Assembly (NCBI RefSeq): GCF_034119865.1
Contig: NZ_CP139421.1
Location: forward strand, 1 to 64,000
Length of the DNA: 64,000 bases
Direction of reading: 5' to 3'
Origin: Algoriphagus sp. NG3
Lineage (GTDB): Bacteria > Bacteroidota > Bacteroidia > Cytophagales > Cyclobacteriaceae
Shown here: piece by piece, positions 18,485 to 26,409 of the stretch
Position numbering within the stretch: position 1 is the first letter of the stretch
Layout of the letters: the number at the start of each line of letters is the position of its first letter
Position numbers and translations under genes: made by a program
Notes under the pieces: generated by a model
The model's database searches: none
The model's input: only the letters and a program-made list of their open reading frames with translations
What the model was told of the DNA's origin: nothing

Positions 18485-20551
18485 ATGAAAAATAGCTGGA
18501 TAGGATTACTTATTTGTTTAGTCGTGGTTTTTGCCTGTAACGAAAATGATGAAGTAGTACCACGAACTAGTCCTAGGTTTAGCGTGACATTGGTTCAAGA
18601 GATCAATAGCACAGGGGCGGAGTTTTTAGCCACGGTCTATGACTTTGGTTCCGACCCGATCATAGAATATGGTTTTGTTTATAGTAGAGGTGATGAACCA
18701 AGAGTATTTGCAGGGGAAGTAATTAAATCTTCCGGACAACCGGAGAAGTCTTTTCGGCTGGTAGGAGACCATTCCATGATGAAGGGACAGACTTACTATG
18801 TGGCTGCTTTTCTCAGAACGGATCAGGCTATCATCTACTCAATGGCAGTTCCTTTTGTTAGCCAGGGATCAGAAGGGTTCATTTTTAAGGAATTAATGGG
18901 AGGGTCTGAAGTTTATTATGGAGATACATTGACTGTAATCGGCGAAAAATTCAGCACCAATTTGGCGAATTATGAAGTAAAGGTAAATGGATCTGTCTCA
19001 GAAGTAATTCCCATAGATGATTCTAAATTCAAAATAATCATCCCTGAACAGCTGGGTTTTGGATATACCTATGACTACGATGGTAAACTTGTAATTACAA
19101 TCAAGATTTTGGAGAAGACTTTGACGGTCAATTCCGAGATTCAATTTTACGATCCTGTATTTTATCCCTCAGAGAGGGAGTTCAGGTATGAAGAGGATTT
19201 CTATATTAAAGGAGAGTTTTTGAGAGATGCTGAATTTAGGATAAATCTTTCAGACGGGGCTTCTCACTATACTTTGCCTATTGTGAGCATATCAGATACT
19301 CTAGTTGTATTTAAGCCAGACATAAGTTTTGAATCACTCAAGCCTGAATTTCAAATCTACATTAGAGGCAAGTTCTATCAAGCAAAAGATATTATCCGTA
19401 TTCAGAAAACGGAAATCAATTCAGGTCAAAATGTAAAGTCCGGATCCATTTATTCATACATTAACATAAAAGGGAGCAATTTTAATTCTCTAAGACCTAA
19501 CAATAATTTTTTCTTATCTGATGTGGATGGACAGCAATTTTATGTTCAGGAAGCGAGTCCTAATGAGATTAAGATTTATGTGCAGACGGAAAATCTGGTT
19601 CCAAATCCGCGGTTTTTTAAGGTTTGGGCCAATAACGCAGGGGTGAAATCTACAAATTTTGTTACAGTGGAAAATACGGAGCCTATATTGGCATATATGG
19701 GAACCCATGCGTTTCCTTTCAATGCTGCCACAGAGGGGCGATCGGTGAATTGGAAAAACAAAGGGATATGGCTCTTGGATGGAAAAATAACGGAAGTGGA
19801 TCCCAGGTCAAAAACAGGCAGGGTTCTGAAAAATGTAGATTTAAAACAAGGGAATATTGCTTCTTCTTTTGCAGTGATTGATCAAGATGTAGTGTATTTT
19901 TCCGGTTTAGCCAACACTATAGCCAATACTCCAGGTAAATTCTATAGTTACAACCTGAATACAGGGATCCTACAAGAGCAGCCTGCGGTTCCGTCCAAGG
20001 CATCTACTCCCAAATCTGTTTTTGTTTCTGGGGGTTACCTGTATTATGGAGGAGGATATTATCTGGATGAAGTGGATATACAAAAAGTTGAAGAAAGCTA
20101 TAAGTTCAATTTGTCCACCCGGACCTGGAGTAGTTGGAACAAGAAATTTCCGGTATCAGATTATTGGGATTTTGAAACAACATTCCAATACAATGGACAG
20201 ATATATGGGTTAGTAAATGAGATCAATGATTCTGATTATATAGCCACAAGACTTATGGTTTTTGATAAATCATCAGAAGATTGGGTGGAAGTGGCCAAAT
20301 ATCCCTATTTAGGGTATTCCAATGGAAATGCAGCAATGCCTATAGGTAGCTCAATCTATGTTCTATTAGGGCATACGCTTCGCAAGATCAATATGTCCAC
20401 CTACCAACAATCTGCTATTAGTGGGATTTACATATACAATAGGGGATATACTGGTCCCCCATATTTATTCCTTTCACATGAGAGGATTTACTATGCGGCC
20501 TACAATGATTACGTGTTGCATGAGATCGATCCAACATATATCAGGGAATAG
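18485..20551 (+). CDS. Lipoprotein with IPT/TIG and Kelch-like domains
   Basis: A 688-residue predicted surface lipoprotein with lipobox VFAC (C18) followed by NENDE. The middle (from ~residue 130) has IPT/TIG-like immunoglobulin folds (GSEVYYGDTLTVIGEKFSTN; a second at KSGSIYSYINIKGSNFNS). The C-terminal ~250 residues resemble Kelch/galactose-oxidase-type propeller repeats (VSGGYLYYGGGYYLDEV, FQYNGQIYGLVNE, AMPIGSSIYVLLGH). Such proteins in Bacteroidota are usually surface-binding proteins of unknown ligand. It starts 25 bp after the dispersed repeat and ends before a clear terminator. Confidence 0.75.
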   Translation: MKNSWIGLLICLVVVFACNENDEVVPRTSPRFSVTLVQEINSTGAEFLATVYDFGSDPIIEYGFVYSRGDEPRVFAGEVIKSSGQPEKSFRLVGDHSMMKGQTYYVAAFLRTDQAIIYSMAVPFVSQGSEGFIFKELMGGSEVYYGDTLTVIGEKFSTNLANYEVKVNGSVSEVIPIDDSKFKIIIPEQLGFGYTYDYDGKLVITIKILEKTLTVNSEIQFYDPVFYPSEREFRYEEDFYIKGEFLRDAEFRINLSDGASHYTLPIVSISDTLVVFKPDISFESLKPEFQIYIRGKFYQAKDIIRIQKTEINSGQNVKSGSIYSYINIKGSNFNSLRPNNNFFLSDVDGQQFYVQEASPNEIKIYVQTENLVPNPRFFKVWANNAGVKSTNFVTVENTEPILAYMGTHAFPFNAATEGRSVNWKNKGIWLLDGKITEVDPRSKTGRVLKNVDLKQGNIASSFAVIDQDVVYFSGLANTIANTPGKFYSYNLNTGILQEQPAVPSKASTPKSVFVSGGYLYYGGGYYLDEVDIQKVEESYKFNLSTRTWSSWNKKFPVSDYWDFETTFQYNGQIYGLVNEINDSDYIATRLMVFDKSSEDWVEVAKYPYLGYSNGNAAMPIGSSIYVLLGHTLRKINMSTYQQSAISGIYIYNRGYTGPPYLFLSHERIYYAAYNDYVLHEIDPTYIRE

Positions 20552-20601
20552 ACTGCCATTCTGACCATTTGCCCCTTTGGCATGCACCTTGACCTTTTAG
20601 C

Positions 20602-20640
20602 AAGAACCTTCGTATTTTGAGGGTTCTTCTTTTATTTTAG
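20602..20640 (+). terminator. Intrinsic terminator after the IPT/TIG lipoprotein gene
   Basis: AAGAACC (20602-20608) pairs with GGTTCTT (20622-20628), followed by CTTTTATTTT. It lies 50 bp after the stop codon and 36 bp before lon. Confidence 0.7.
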
Positions 20641-20649
20641 CATAAAACG

Positions 20650-20664
20650 GACAGCTTAGCTGTC
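20650..20664. promoter_or_regulatory. Perfect palindrome just upstream of lon
   Basis: GACAGCT-T-AGCTGTC, 7-bp arms around one base, ends 11 bp before the lon ATG. A second GTC-type half site (CTGTC) follows within 10 bp. It could be a repressor operator or a translation-controlling hairpin for this heat-shock-type protease. No regulator is assigned. Confidence 0.45.
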
Positions 20665-20675
20665 ATTCTGTCTAT

Positions 20676-23156
20676 ATGAGCCAATTCGAAAATTCTGTGT
20701 TTCAAAACATGATGGTCGGTGAATTTGCCGGCGAGGGAGACCTGATCCAGCTAATAACCGATGAAGAGGATGATGCGCAGGGAAAGGAAGTTTTTGAAGA
20801 TGAGATCCCCATTCTTTCAGTCAGAAACACGGTGCTTTTCCCTGGCGTGGTCATTCCTATCACTGTAGGAAGACAACGATCTATACGTCTTGTAAAAAAA
20901 GCACAAAAAGGAAATAAACTGATAGGGGTCTGTGCCCAGATCAATCCGAATATTGATGACCCTGGCTGGGAGGATATCTATCAAATAGGCACGCTTGCCA
21001 AAATCATTAAAATGATCGTGTTGCCTGATGGAAACACCACCATTATAATCCAGGGGAAAAAGCGTTTCCAGATCAGTGAACAGATCACCGATGATCCATA
21101 CTTCATTGCCAAAGCTGAGTATTTGGAAGAAAATTTCCCCAAAAGCTCCAAAAAAATCCAGGCATTGGAAGAGTCATTGAAGGAGTCTGCAACCCGGATT
21201 CTTCATCTAAATCCTGAGATCCCTAGAGAGGCTCAGGTGGCCCTGGATAATATTGACAATACCCCGTTTTTGACGCATTTCCTGTCCTCCAATATCAACG
21301 CTCCAGTTGAGGCAAAGCAGCGTCTGCTGGAAATCAATGATGGGGTAGAGCGGGCTACACTTTTGCTGGAATTTATGATGAAGGATATCCAGATGCTGGA
21401 GCTGAAATCTGAGATTCAAAAGAAAGTGCATACGGATATTGACCAGCAACAGCGGGATTATTTCCTTCGGCAGCAGATGAAAGTCCTTCAGACCGAGCTT
21501 GGGGACGAGGGGCCTGAAAAAGAAGTGGAAGACCTGAGACTCCGTGGAGCCAAGAAGAACTGGCCGGAAGAAGTAAAGAAGCATTTTGAAAAGGAACTGG
21601 ACAAAGTGCTCAGAATCAACCCTTCCGCTGCCGAATATCCAATAGCCCTGAACTATGCCGAAACCATGGTGGATTTGCCATGGAATGAATTTACCCAGGA
21701 TAATTTTGACCTGAACCATGCCAAGAAGGTATTGGACAGCGATCATTTTGGATTGGAAAAAGTCAAAGAGAGGATCATTGAATACTTGGCGGTTCTGAAA
21801 TTGAAGAATGATCTTAAAGGCCCGATTCTATGTCTCTACGGCCCTCCTGGTGTTGGTAAAACCTCCTTGGGTAAATCTGTAGCAGCAGCTTTGGGAAGAA
21901 AATACGTGCGTATGTCCTTGGGTGGGATGCATGACGAGGCAGAGATCAGAGGTCATCGCAAGACCTACGTAGGAGCCATGCCAGGTAAGATCATCCAAAA
22001 TATGAAAAAGGTAAAAATCTCAAATCCGGTATATGTGTTGGATGAGATTGATAAACTTTCTTCTGATTTCAGGGGAGATCCTTCGTCCGCGTTCCTGGAA
22101 GTACTGGACCCAGAGCAAAACAGCGCTTTCCTTGATAACTACCTTGAGGTGGAATATGATTTGAGCAAGGTGCTTTTCATTGCTACCGCGAATTCCTTGG
22201 ATAGCATTCAGCCTGCCCTGCGGGACAGAATGGAAATCATAGAAGTGACGGGTTACACCCAGGAAGAAAAAGTGGAAATCGCCAAGCGTCATTTAGTGCC
22301 AAAACAGCGAAAGGAACATGGGCTGAAAGCAAAGCAGATCAGCTTTGACAAGGCAGCATTGGTGAAAATAATAGAGGATTATACCCGGGAATCCGGTGTG
22401 CGGAATCTGGAAAGAGCTATAGGAAAAGTAGTCCGAAATATAGCCAAGTCTATAGCAATGGAGGAGGAATACAGTCCCAAGATCACAGCCACAGCAGTAC
22501 GTAAAATCCTGGGGTCTGAGATGTTTGATAAGGAATCTTATACTGACAATAATACTGCCGGTGTTGTCACGGGATTGGCGTGGACCAGTGTGGGCGGTGA
22601 AATCCTCTTTATAGAAACCAGTTTAAGCCGTGGCAAAGGCAAGCTTACCTTGTCGGGACAACTTGGTGAAGTCATGAAAGAATCCGCAATCACGGCTTTG
22701 TCTTATCTGAAATCCAAAGCAGAGAAACTGGGTATCGATCACAGGGTCTTTGATCAATACGACCTTCATATACACGTACCGGCAGGTGCGGTGCCTAAAG
22801 ATGGCCCATCGGCGGGTATTACTATGCTGACAGCAATGGCTTCTGTCTTTACCCAGCGAAAAGTAAAAGCTAAAATAGCCATGACTGGAGAAATCAGTCT
22901 GATAGGAAAAGTAATGCCTGTAGGAGGAATTAAAGAAAAGATCCTAGCGGCCAAGCGTGCGGGGATCAAGGAAATAATTCTTTGTCATAAAAACAGACGG
23001 GATATCGAAGAAATCGACGAGCAGTACGTTAAAGGTGTGGACTTCCATTTTGTGAATAGAGTAGAGGAGGTGCTGGAAATAGCGCTTTTGAAAGCTAAGG
23101 TGGATGACCCGTTGAAGTTTAATTTACAGCCTGAAAACTCGAAAGACAACGATTAG
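20676..23156 (+). CDS. lon: ATP-dependent endopeptidase La (Lon)
   Basis: Cytoplasmic AAA+ serine protease that degrades misfolded and regulatory proteins. The 826 residues have an N-terminal substrate-binding domain ([19 protein letters not shown]), a coiled middle ([20 protein letters not shown]), the ATPase with Walker A GPPGVGKT (K395), and the C-terminal protease with Ser712 (DGPSAGI) and Lys755 ([11 protein letters not shown]). This is LonA-type layout and length. An N-terminal extension of ~45 acidic residues precedes the Lon domain, common in Bacteroidota. hslU lies 108 bp downstream, placing two AAA+ proteolysis genes in tandem. Confidence 0.97.
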   Translation: MSQFENSVFQNMMVGEFAGEGDLIQLITDEEDDAQGKEVFEDEIPILSVRNTVLFPGVVIPITVGRQRSIRLVKKAQKGNKLIGVCAQINPNIDDPGWEDIYQIGTLAKIIKMIVLPDGNTTIIIQGKKRFQISEQITDDPYFIAKAEYLEENFPKSSKKIQALEESLKESATRILHLNPEIPREAQVALDNIDNTPFLTHFLSSNINAPVEAKQRLLEINDGVERATLLLEFMMKDIQMLELKSEIQKKVHTDIDQQQRDYFLRQQMKVLQTELGDEGPEKEVEDLRLRGAKKNWPEEVKKHFEKELDKVLRINPSAAEYPIALNYAETMVDLPWNEFTQDNFDLNHAKKVLDSDHFGLEKVKERIIEYLAVLKLKNDLKGPILCLYGPPGVGKTSLGKSVAAALGRKYVRMSLGGMHDEAEIRGHRKTYVGAMPGKIIQNMKKVKISNPVYVLDEIDKLSSDFRGDPSSAFLEVLDPEQNSAFLDNYLEVEYDLSKVLFIATANSLDSIQPALRDRMEIIEVTGYTQEEKVEIAKRHLVPKQRKEHGLKAKQISFDKAALVKIIEDYTRESGVRNLERAIGKVVRNIAKSIAMEEEYSPKITATAVRKILGSEMFDKESYTDNNTAGVVTGLAWTSVGGEILFIETSLSRGKGKLTLSGQLGEVMKESAITALSYLKSKAEKLGIDHRVFDQYDLHIHVPAGAVPKDGPSAGITMLTAMASVFTQRKVKAKIAMTGEISLIGKVMPVGGIKEKILAAKRAGIKEIILCHKNRRDIEEIDEQYVKGVDFHFVNRVEEVLEIALLKAKVDDPLKFNLQPENSKDND

Positions 23157-23216
23157 ACGATTTTGGCCATAATTAGGCTAAGTACTCTTTATTTATCTAA
23201 AAATCACATCATAGCT

Positions 23217-23243
23217 CAGACCGCCATCGACCACAGCGGTCTG
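23217..23243 (+). promoter_or_regulatory. Leader hairpin upstream of hslU
   Basis: CAGACCGC (23217-23224) pairs perfectly with GCGGTCTG (23236-23243) around an 11-nt loop, ending 21 bp before the hslU start. There is no T tract after it, so it is not a classic terminator. It may control hslU translation or stabilise the mRNA. Confidence 0.4.
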
Positions 23244-23264
23244 GGTACATTTTACCCTAACATC

Positions 23265-24662
23265 ATGGAAAAAATACTTTCACTTACTCCGAGACAGATT
23301 GTCGCTGAGTTGGACAAATATATTATTGGACAGCACGATGCAAAGCGCAACGTGGCTATTGCACTGAGAAACAGAATCCGAAGATTGCTCGTGAAGACCG
23401 ATATCCAGAAAGATATCGTTCCGAATAACATTCTGATGATAGGCTCCACCGGTGTGGGTAAAACTGAGATTGCCAGAAGGCTGGCAAAAGTAGCCCATGC
23501 GCCTTTCACCAAAGTAGAAGCATCCAAGTTTACCGAAGTAGGCTACGTAGGTAGGGATGTAGAGAGCATGGTGAGAGACCTGGTAGAGCAATCTGTCGCG
23601 CTGGTCAGAGAGCAAAAAAATGAGGCTGTAAAAGAAAAAGCCGCTGAGGCAGTCGAAGAAATTATTCTGGATATACTGATCCCTCCGGTAAAGAATGCCG
23701 GTTTTACCCGTGCTATTCCAGTTAAAAACGAAGAGGATTCTGAGCCAAGCAATGATGAGGAACTGAATGAAAGAACCCGTGAGCGATTTAGGGAGAAGCT
23801 TCGTGATGGAGAATTGGATGAGCGCAAAATAGAAATCAACGTGAAGGCAGGCTCCCCAATGGGAGTAGGCATGATCGGAAACGGGATGATGGATGATGCC
23901 AGTATGGCAGGCCTCCAGGATATGATTTCCAATATGATGCCTAAAAAGGTGAAGAAACGCAAAGTGAGTATTTCTGAAGCGCGGAAGATACTGCTGGAAG
24001 AAGAAATGTCCAAGTTGGTGGATTTCGAAGAAGTGAAAGAAGAGGCAATCAAACTGGCTGAGAATAACGGCATCATCTTCATCGATGAGATAGACAAGAT
24101 CGCTTCCAAATCAGGTAAGAACGGTGGTGGCCCCGACGTGAGCCGTGAAGGTGTACAGCGTGATCTACTTCCTATAGTAGAGGGATCTGCCGTCAATACC
24201 AAGTACGGAGTGATCAATACTGACCATGTTTTGTTTATCGCAGCAGGTGCATTTCACGTAGCTAAGCCCTCAGATTTGATTCCGGAACTTCAAGGTAGAT
24301 TCCCTATCCGGGTGGAGCTGCAAAGCCTGACCCAAGAGGACTTTTCCAGGATTTTGCGGGAACCTAAGAATGCGCTTACCAAGCAATATCAGGCACTGTT
24401 TGAGTCGGAGGAAGTTTACCTGGAATTCAATGATGAATCCATTGAGGAAATCGCCAGACTGGCTTTTTTGATCAACCAGGAAGTGGAAAATATAGGCGCA
24501 AGGAGGCTTCATACTGTCATGAGCCACCTGCTCAATGATTTCCTGTTTGAGGTGCCGGACACCATTACTGCCAATTCCAAAATCATGGTTACCAAAGAAA
24601 TGGTGCAGGATAGATTAAGCTCACTGGTACAAAACAGGGATCTTTCCCAGTATATTCTTTAG
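23265..24662 (+). CDS. hslU: ATP-dependent protease ATPase subunit HslU (ClpY)
   Basis: AAA+ unfoldase that feeds substrates to the HslV peptidase. The ATG at 23265 (465 residues) is chosen because the family starts close to LTPRQIVAELDKYIIGQ. The open frame extends 34 codons further upstream to a TTG, but that part is not HslU-like and contains the leader hairpin. Walker A is GSTGVGKTE (K66), Walker B is IIFIDEIDKI, and the intermediate I-domain is acidic and charged (residues ~125-235). The C-terminal ARRLHTVMSHLLNDFLFE is present, and the end SQYIL fits the tail that inserts into HslV. No hslV lies in this window. Confidence 0.95.
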   Translation: MEKILSLTPRQIVAELDKYIIGQHDAKRNVAIALRNRIRRLLVKTDIQKDIVPNNILMIGSTGVGKTEIARRLAKVAHAPFTKVEASKFTEVGYVGRDVESMVRDLVEQSVALVREQKNEAVKEKAAEAVEEIILDILIPPVKNAGFTRAIPVKNEEDSEPSNDEELNERTRERFREKLRDGELDERKIEINVKAGSPMGVGMIGNGMMDDASMAGLQDMISNMMPKKVKKRKVSISEARKILLEEEMSKLVDFEEVKEEAIKLAENNGIIFIDEIDKIASKSGKNGGGPDVSREGVQRDLLPIVEGSAVNTKYGVINTDHVLFIAAGAFHVAKPSDLIPELQGRFPIRVELQSLTQEDFSRILREPKNALTKQYQALFESEEVYLEFNDESIEEIARLAFLINQEVENIGARRLHTVMSHLLNDFLFEVPDTITANSKIMVTKEMVQDRLSSLVQNRDLSQYIL

Positions 24663-24682
24663 TACCAATAGATATTCTCCCT

Positions 24683-25417
24683 ATGAAGCGATCACTTCTT
24701 ATTCTTACAGGCCATAGCAAAGGGTTGGGGCGGGCAATTTTGAATACTTATCTGCAAAAGGATAACTATAAAATCATTGCTATTTCCAGAACTAAGCTTG
24801 GGTTGGCGCATCCAAATCTCCTTGAAATCAGTATTGACCTTGGGGATTTGGATACGTTAGAGAATAAACTCCCGGAAATTTTCCCTCCCGGAGATTACGA
24901 AGAGGTAGTCTTGATCAATAATGCGGGCTGGATAGGTGAGGTAAAACCTGTTGGAGCATTCCAGGCCAAGCAAATGAGAACACAAGTCAATGTAAATCTT
25001 TTGGCTCCCATGTATTTAACAAATGCTTTTGTGGCAGCGTATAAAGATAGTAATGCCAAAAAGATCATTTGTAATATCAGCTCCGGAGCGTCTTCCAGAC
25101 CTGTGGCAGGATGGGCTGGATATTGCAGTACCAAAGCTGCCATTGCCATGTTTACTCAAGTGGCTGAGAAAGAGTATGAAAACTCCCAGTTCAGGTTTTT
25201 TAGCCTAGCGCCTGGAATTGTAGATACAGAGATGCAGGATGAAATCAGGAAGGCAGAAGAATCTGATTTTCCTGATTTAGCGCGTTTTAAGAAGTACAAA
25301 GCAGCTGGGGAGCTTTCATCTCCTGAAGAGGTGGCTGCCAAGATCTTTTATTTATTGGATCATGCAGAGGATTTTGAAGGAGTGATTCAGGATGTAAGAG
25401 CTTTTGATTTGCCTTGA
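24683..25417 (+). CDS. Short-chain dehydrogenase/reductase
   Basis: An NAD(P)-dependent oxidoreductase of 244 residues with a Rossmann fold. Visible motifs are the cofactor-binding TGHSKGLG (residues 9-16), the structural NNAG (INNAGWIGE), a catalytic Ser segment (NISSGAS) and YCSTK for the YxxxK pair. The sequence recalls the benzil reductase/sepiapterin reductase-like branch (PGIVDTEMQDEIR), but the substrate cannot be read from sequence. It begins 20 bp after hslU, so it may be cotranscribed. Confidence 0.88.
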   Translation: MKRSLLILTGHSKGLGRAILNTYLQKDNYKIIAISRTKLGLAHPNLLEISIDLGDLDTLENKLPEIFPPGDYEEVVLINNAGWIGEVKPVGAFQAKQMRTQVNVNLLAPMYLTNAFVAAYKDSNAKKIICNISSGASSRPVAGWAGYCSTKAAIAMFTQVAEKEYENSQFRFFSLAPGIVDTEMQDEIRKAEESDFPDLARFKKYKAAGELSSPEEVAAKIFYLLDHAEDFEGVIQDVRAFDLP

Positions 25418-25450
25418 TTTTCATAAAGTGGCCTAAAGGGAGTGTTTACT

Positions 25451-25531
25451 CAAACCTGCCAGGTTTATATTGGTGGTTTTTGCTGAAAAAGTAGTTTGTT
25501 ACTGCTATACTGGCAAAACCTGGCAGGTTTG
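25451..25531. repeat. Pair of inverted palindromic repeats between convergent genes
   Basis: CAAACCTGCCAGGTTT (25451-25466) and its exact reverse complement AAACCTGGCAGGTTTG (25516-25531) lie 49 bp apart. Each is itself a palindrome (AAACCTG/CAGGTTT). They sit between the converging SDR and sixA genes and may form a cruciform or a two-sided terminator. Confidence 0.65.
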
Positions 25532-25615
25532 TCCTACACTTTTTTACTTGTTGTAGTCGTATTTTGTATTATAAGTTGGAGGATTCCAATGAAAAGGAGT
25601 GGTGTCCCTTTTGAT

Positions 25616-26104
25616 TCATGGTTTTTTAGGGTAGTCAAAGAACCAAGTCCTGGAATTATTTGGAGAGAGCTTTGCCCATTGGTCTGTATCTGCTAGAAAT
25701 CCATATTGACCGGAGGTAGGCAGATTGTCAATGTTCCCACCTAAAACTTCAATTAAGTCATTCATGCCCGGATTGTGCCCTACCAAAAAAACCAAACTGT
25801 AGGAATCATCCAGGCCTTGAACCAGTTTCAGGAGGGTACCAGCAGAAGCATGGTACAAGGATTTTTGATAGACTAATTTAGCTTGGTCCAGATCAAGTAC
25901 TTTGGATATTTTTTTAGCAGTCTGGGCAGCGCGTGTTGCTGTAGAACTGAGAATAAGGTCAGGAGAAATTCCTCTTTGTATTAGCCTGAACCCCATAACT
26001 GGCACATCCCTCAAGCCCCTTTCTGCCAATGGTCTATCGTGATCCGCCAAAAGAGGGTTGTCCCACGCTGATTTTCCATGTCTAACCAAAATTATTTTCT
26101 TCAT
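25616..26104 (-). CDS. SixA-like phosphohistidine phosphatase
   Basis: A 162-residue histidine phosphatase superfamily protein. The N-terminal signature LVRHGKSAW carries the catalytic His9. The second-half motifs are LILSSTATRAAQTAKKI and LVFLVGHNPGMNDLIEVLGG with the second catalytic His. Size and motifs fit SixA, which removes phosphate from phosphohistidine on proteins. The target here is unknown. It is divergent from the cold-shock gene 88 bp away and convergent with the SDR gene. Confidence 0.88.
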   Translation of the reverse strand: MKKIILVRHGKSAWDNPLLADHDRPLAERGLRDVPVMGFRLIQRGISPDLILSSTATRAAQTAKKISKVLDLDQAKLVYQKSLYHASAGTLLKLVQGLDDSYSLVFLVGHNPGMNDLIEVLGGNIDNLPTSGQYGFLADTDQWAKLSPNNSRTWFFDYPKKP

Positions 26105-26192
26105 TTTTTCAAAATAAGAATGATTATTTTGTTTTTTTTATTTGAATATTTACTTTTAGCTCTCTTTCAATTCCATTTTATCACAATTTATT

Positions 26193-26384
26193 ATGTTTAC
26201 CGGAACAGTAAAATTTTACAATGAAGCCAAAGGGTTTGGATTTATCGTTGACGATGAATCCCAAAGCGAAGTATTCGTACACGCTACCGGGTTGGTGGAC
26301 CAAGTCGCACAGAATGACAAAGTAACTTATGACGTCAAAGATGGCAAAAAAGGCCCGAATGCGGTCAATGTCAAAAGAGCCTGA
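26193..26384 (+). CDS. Cold shock domain protein (CspA family)
   Basis: A 63-residue single OB-fold RNA chaperone that melts mRNA structure. RNP1-like KGFGFI (residues 13-18) and RNP2-like VFVHATG (residues 28-34) are both present, with the usual MFTGTVKFYNEAKGFG start. It has its own short leader in an AT-rich 88-bp gap and converges on the MscS channel gene 25 bp away. Its terminator lies inside the end of that gene. Confidence 0.96.
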   Translation: MFTGTVKFYNEAKGFGFIVDDESQSEVFVHATGLVDQVAQNDKVTYDVKDGKKGPNAVNVKRA

Positions 26385-26409
26385 TAAGATCTTTTTTTGT
26401 TAGCGAGAA

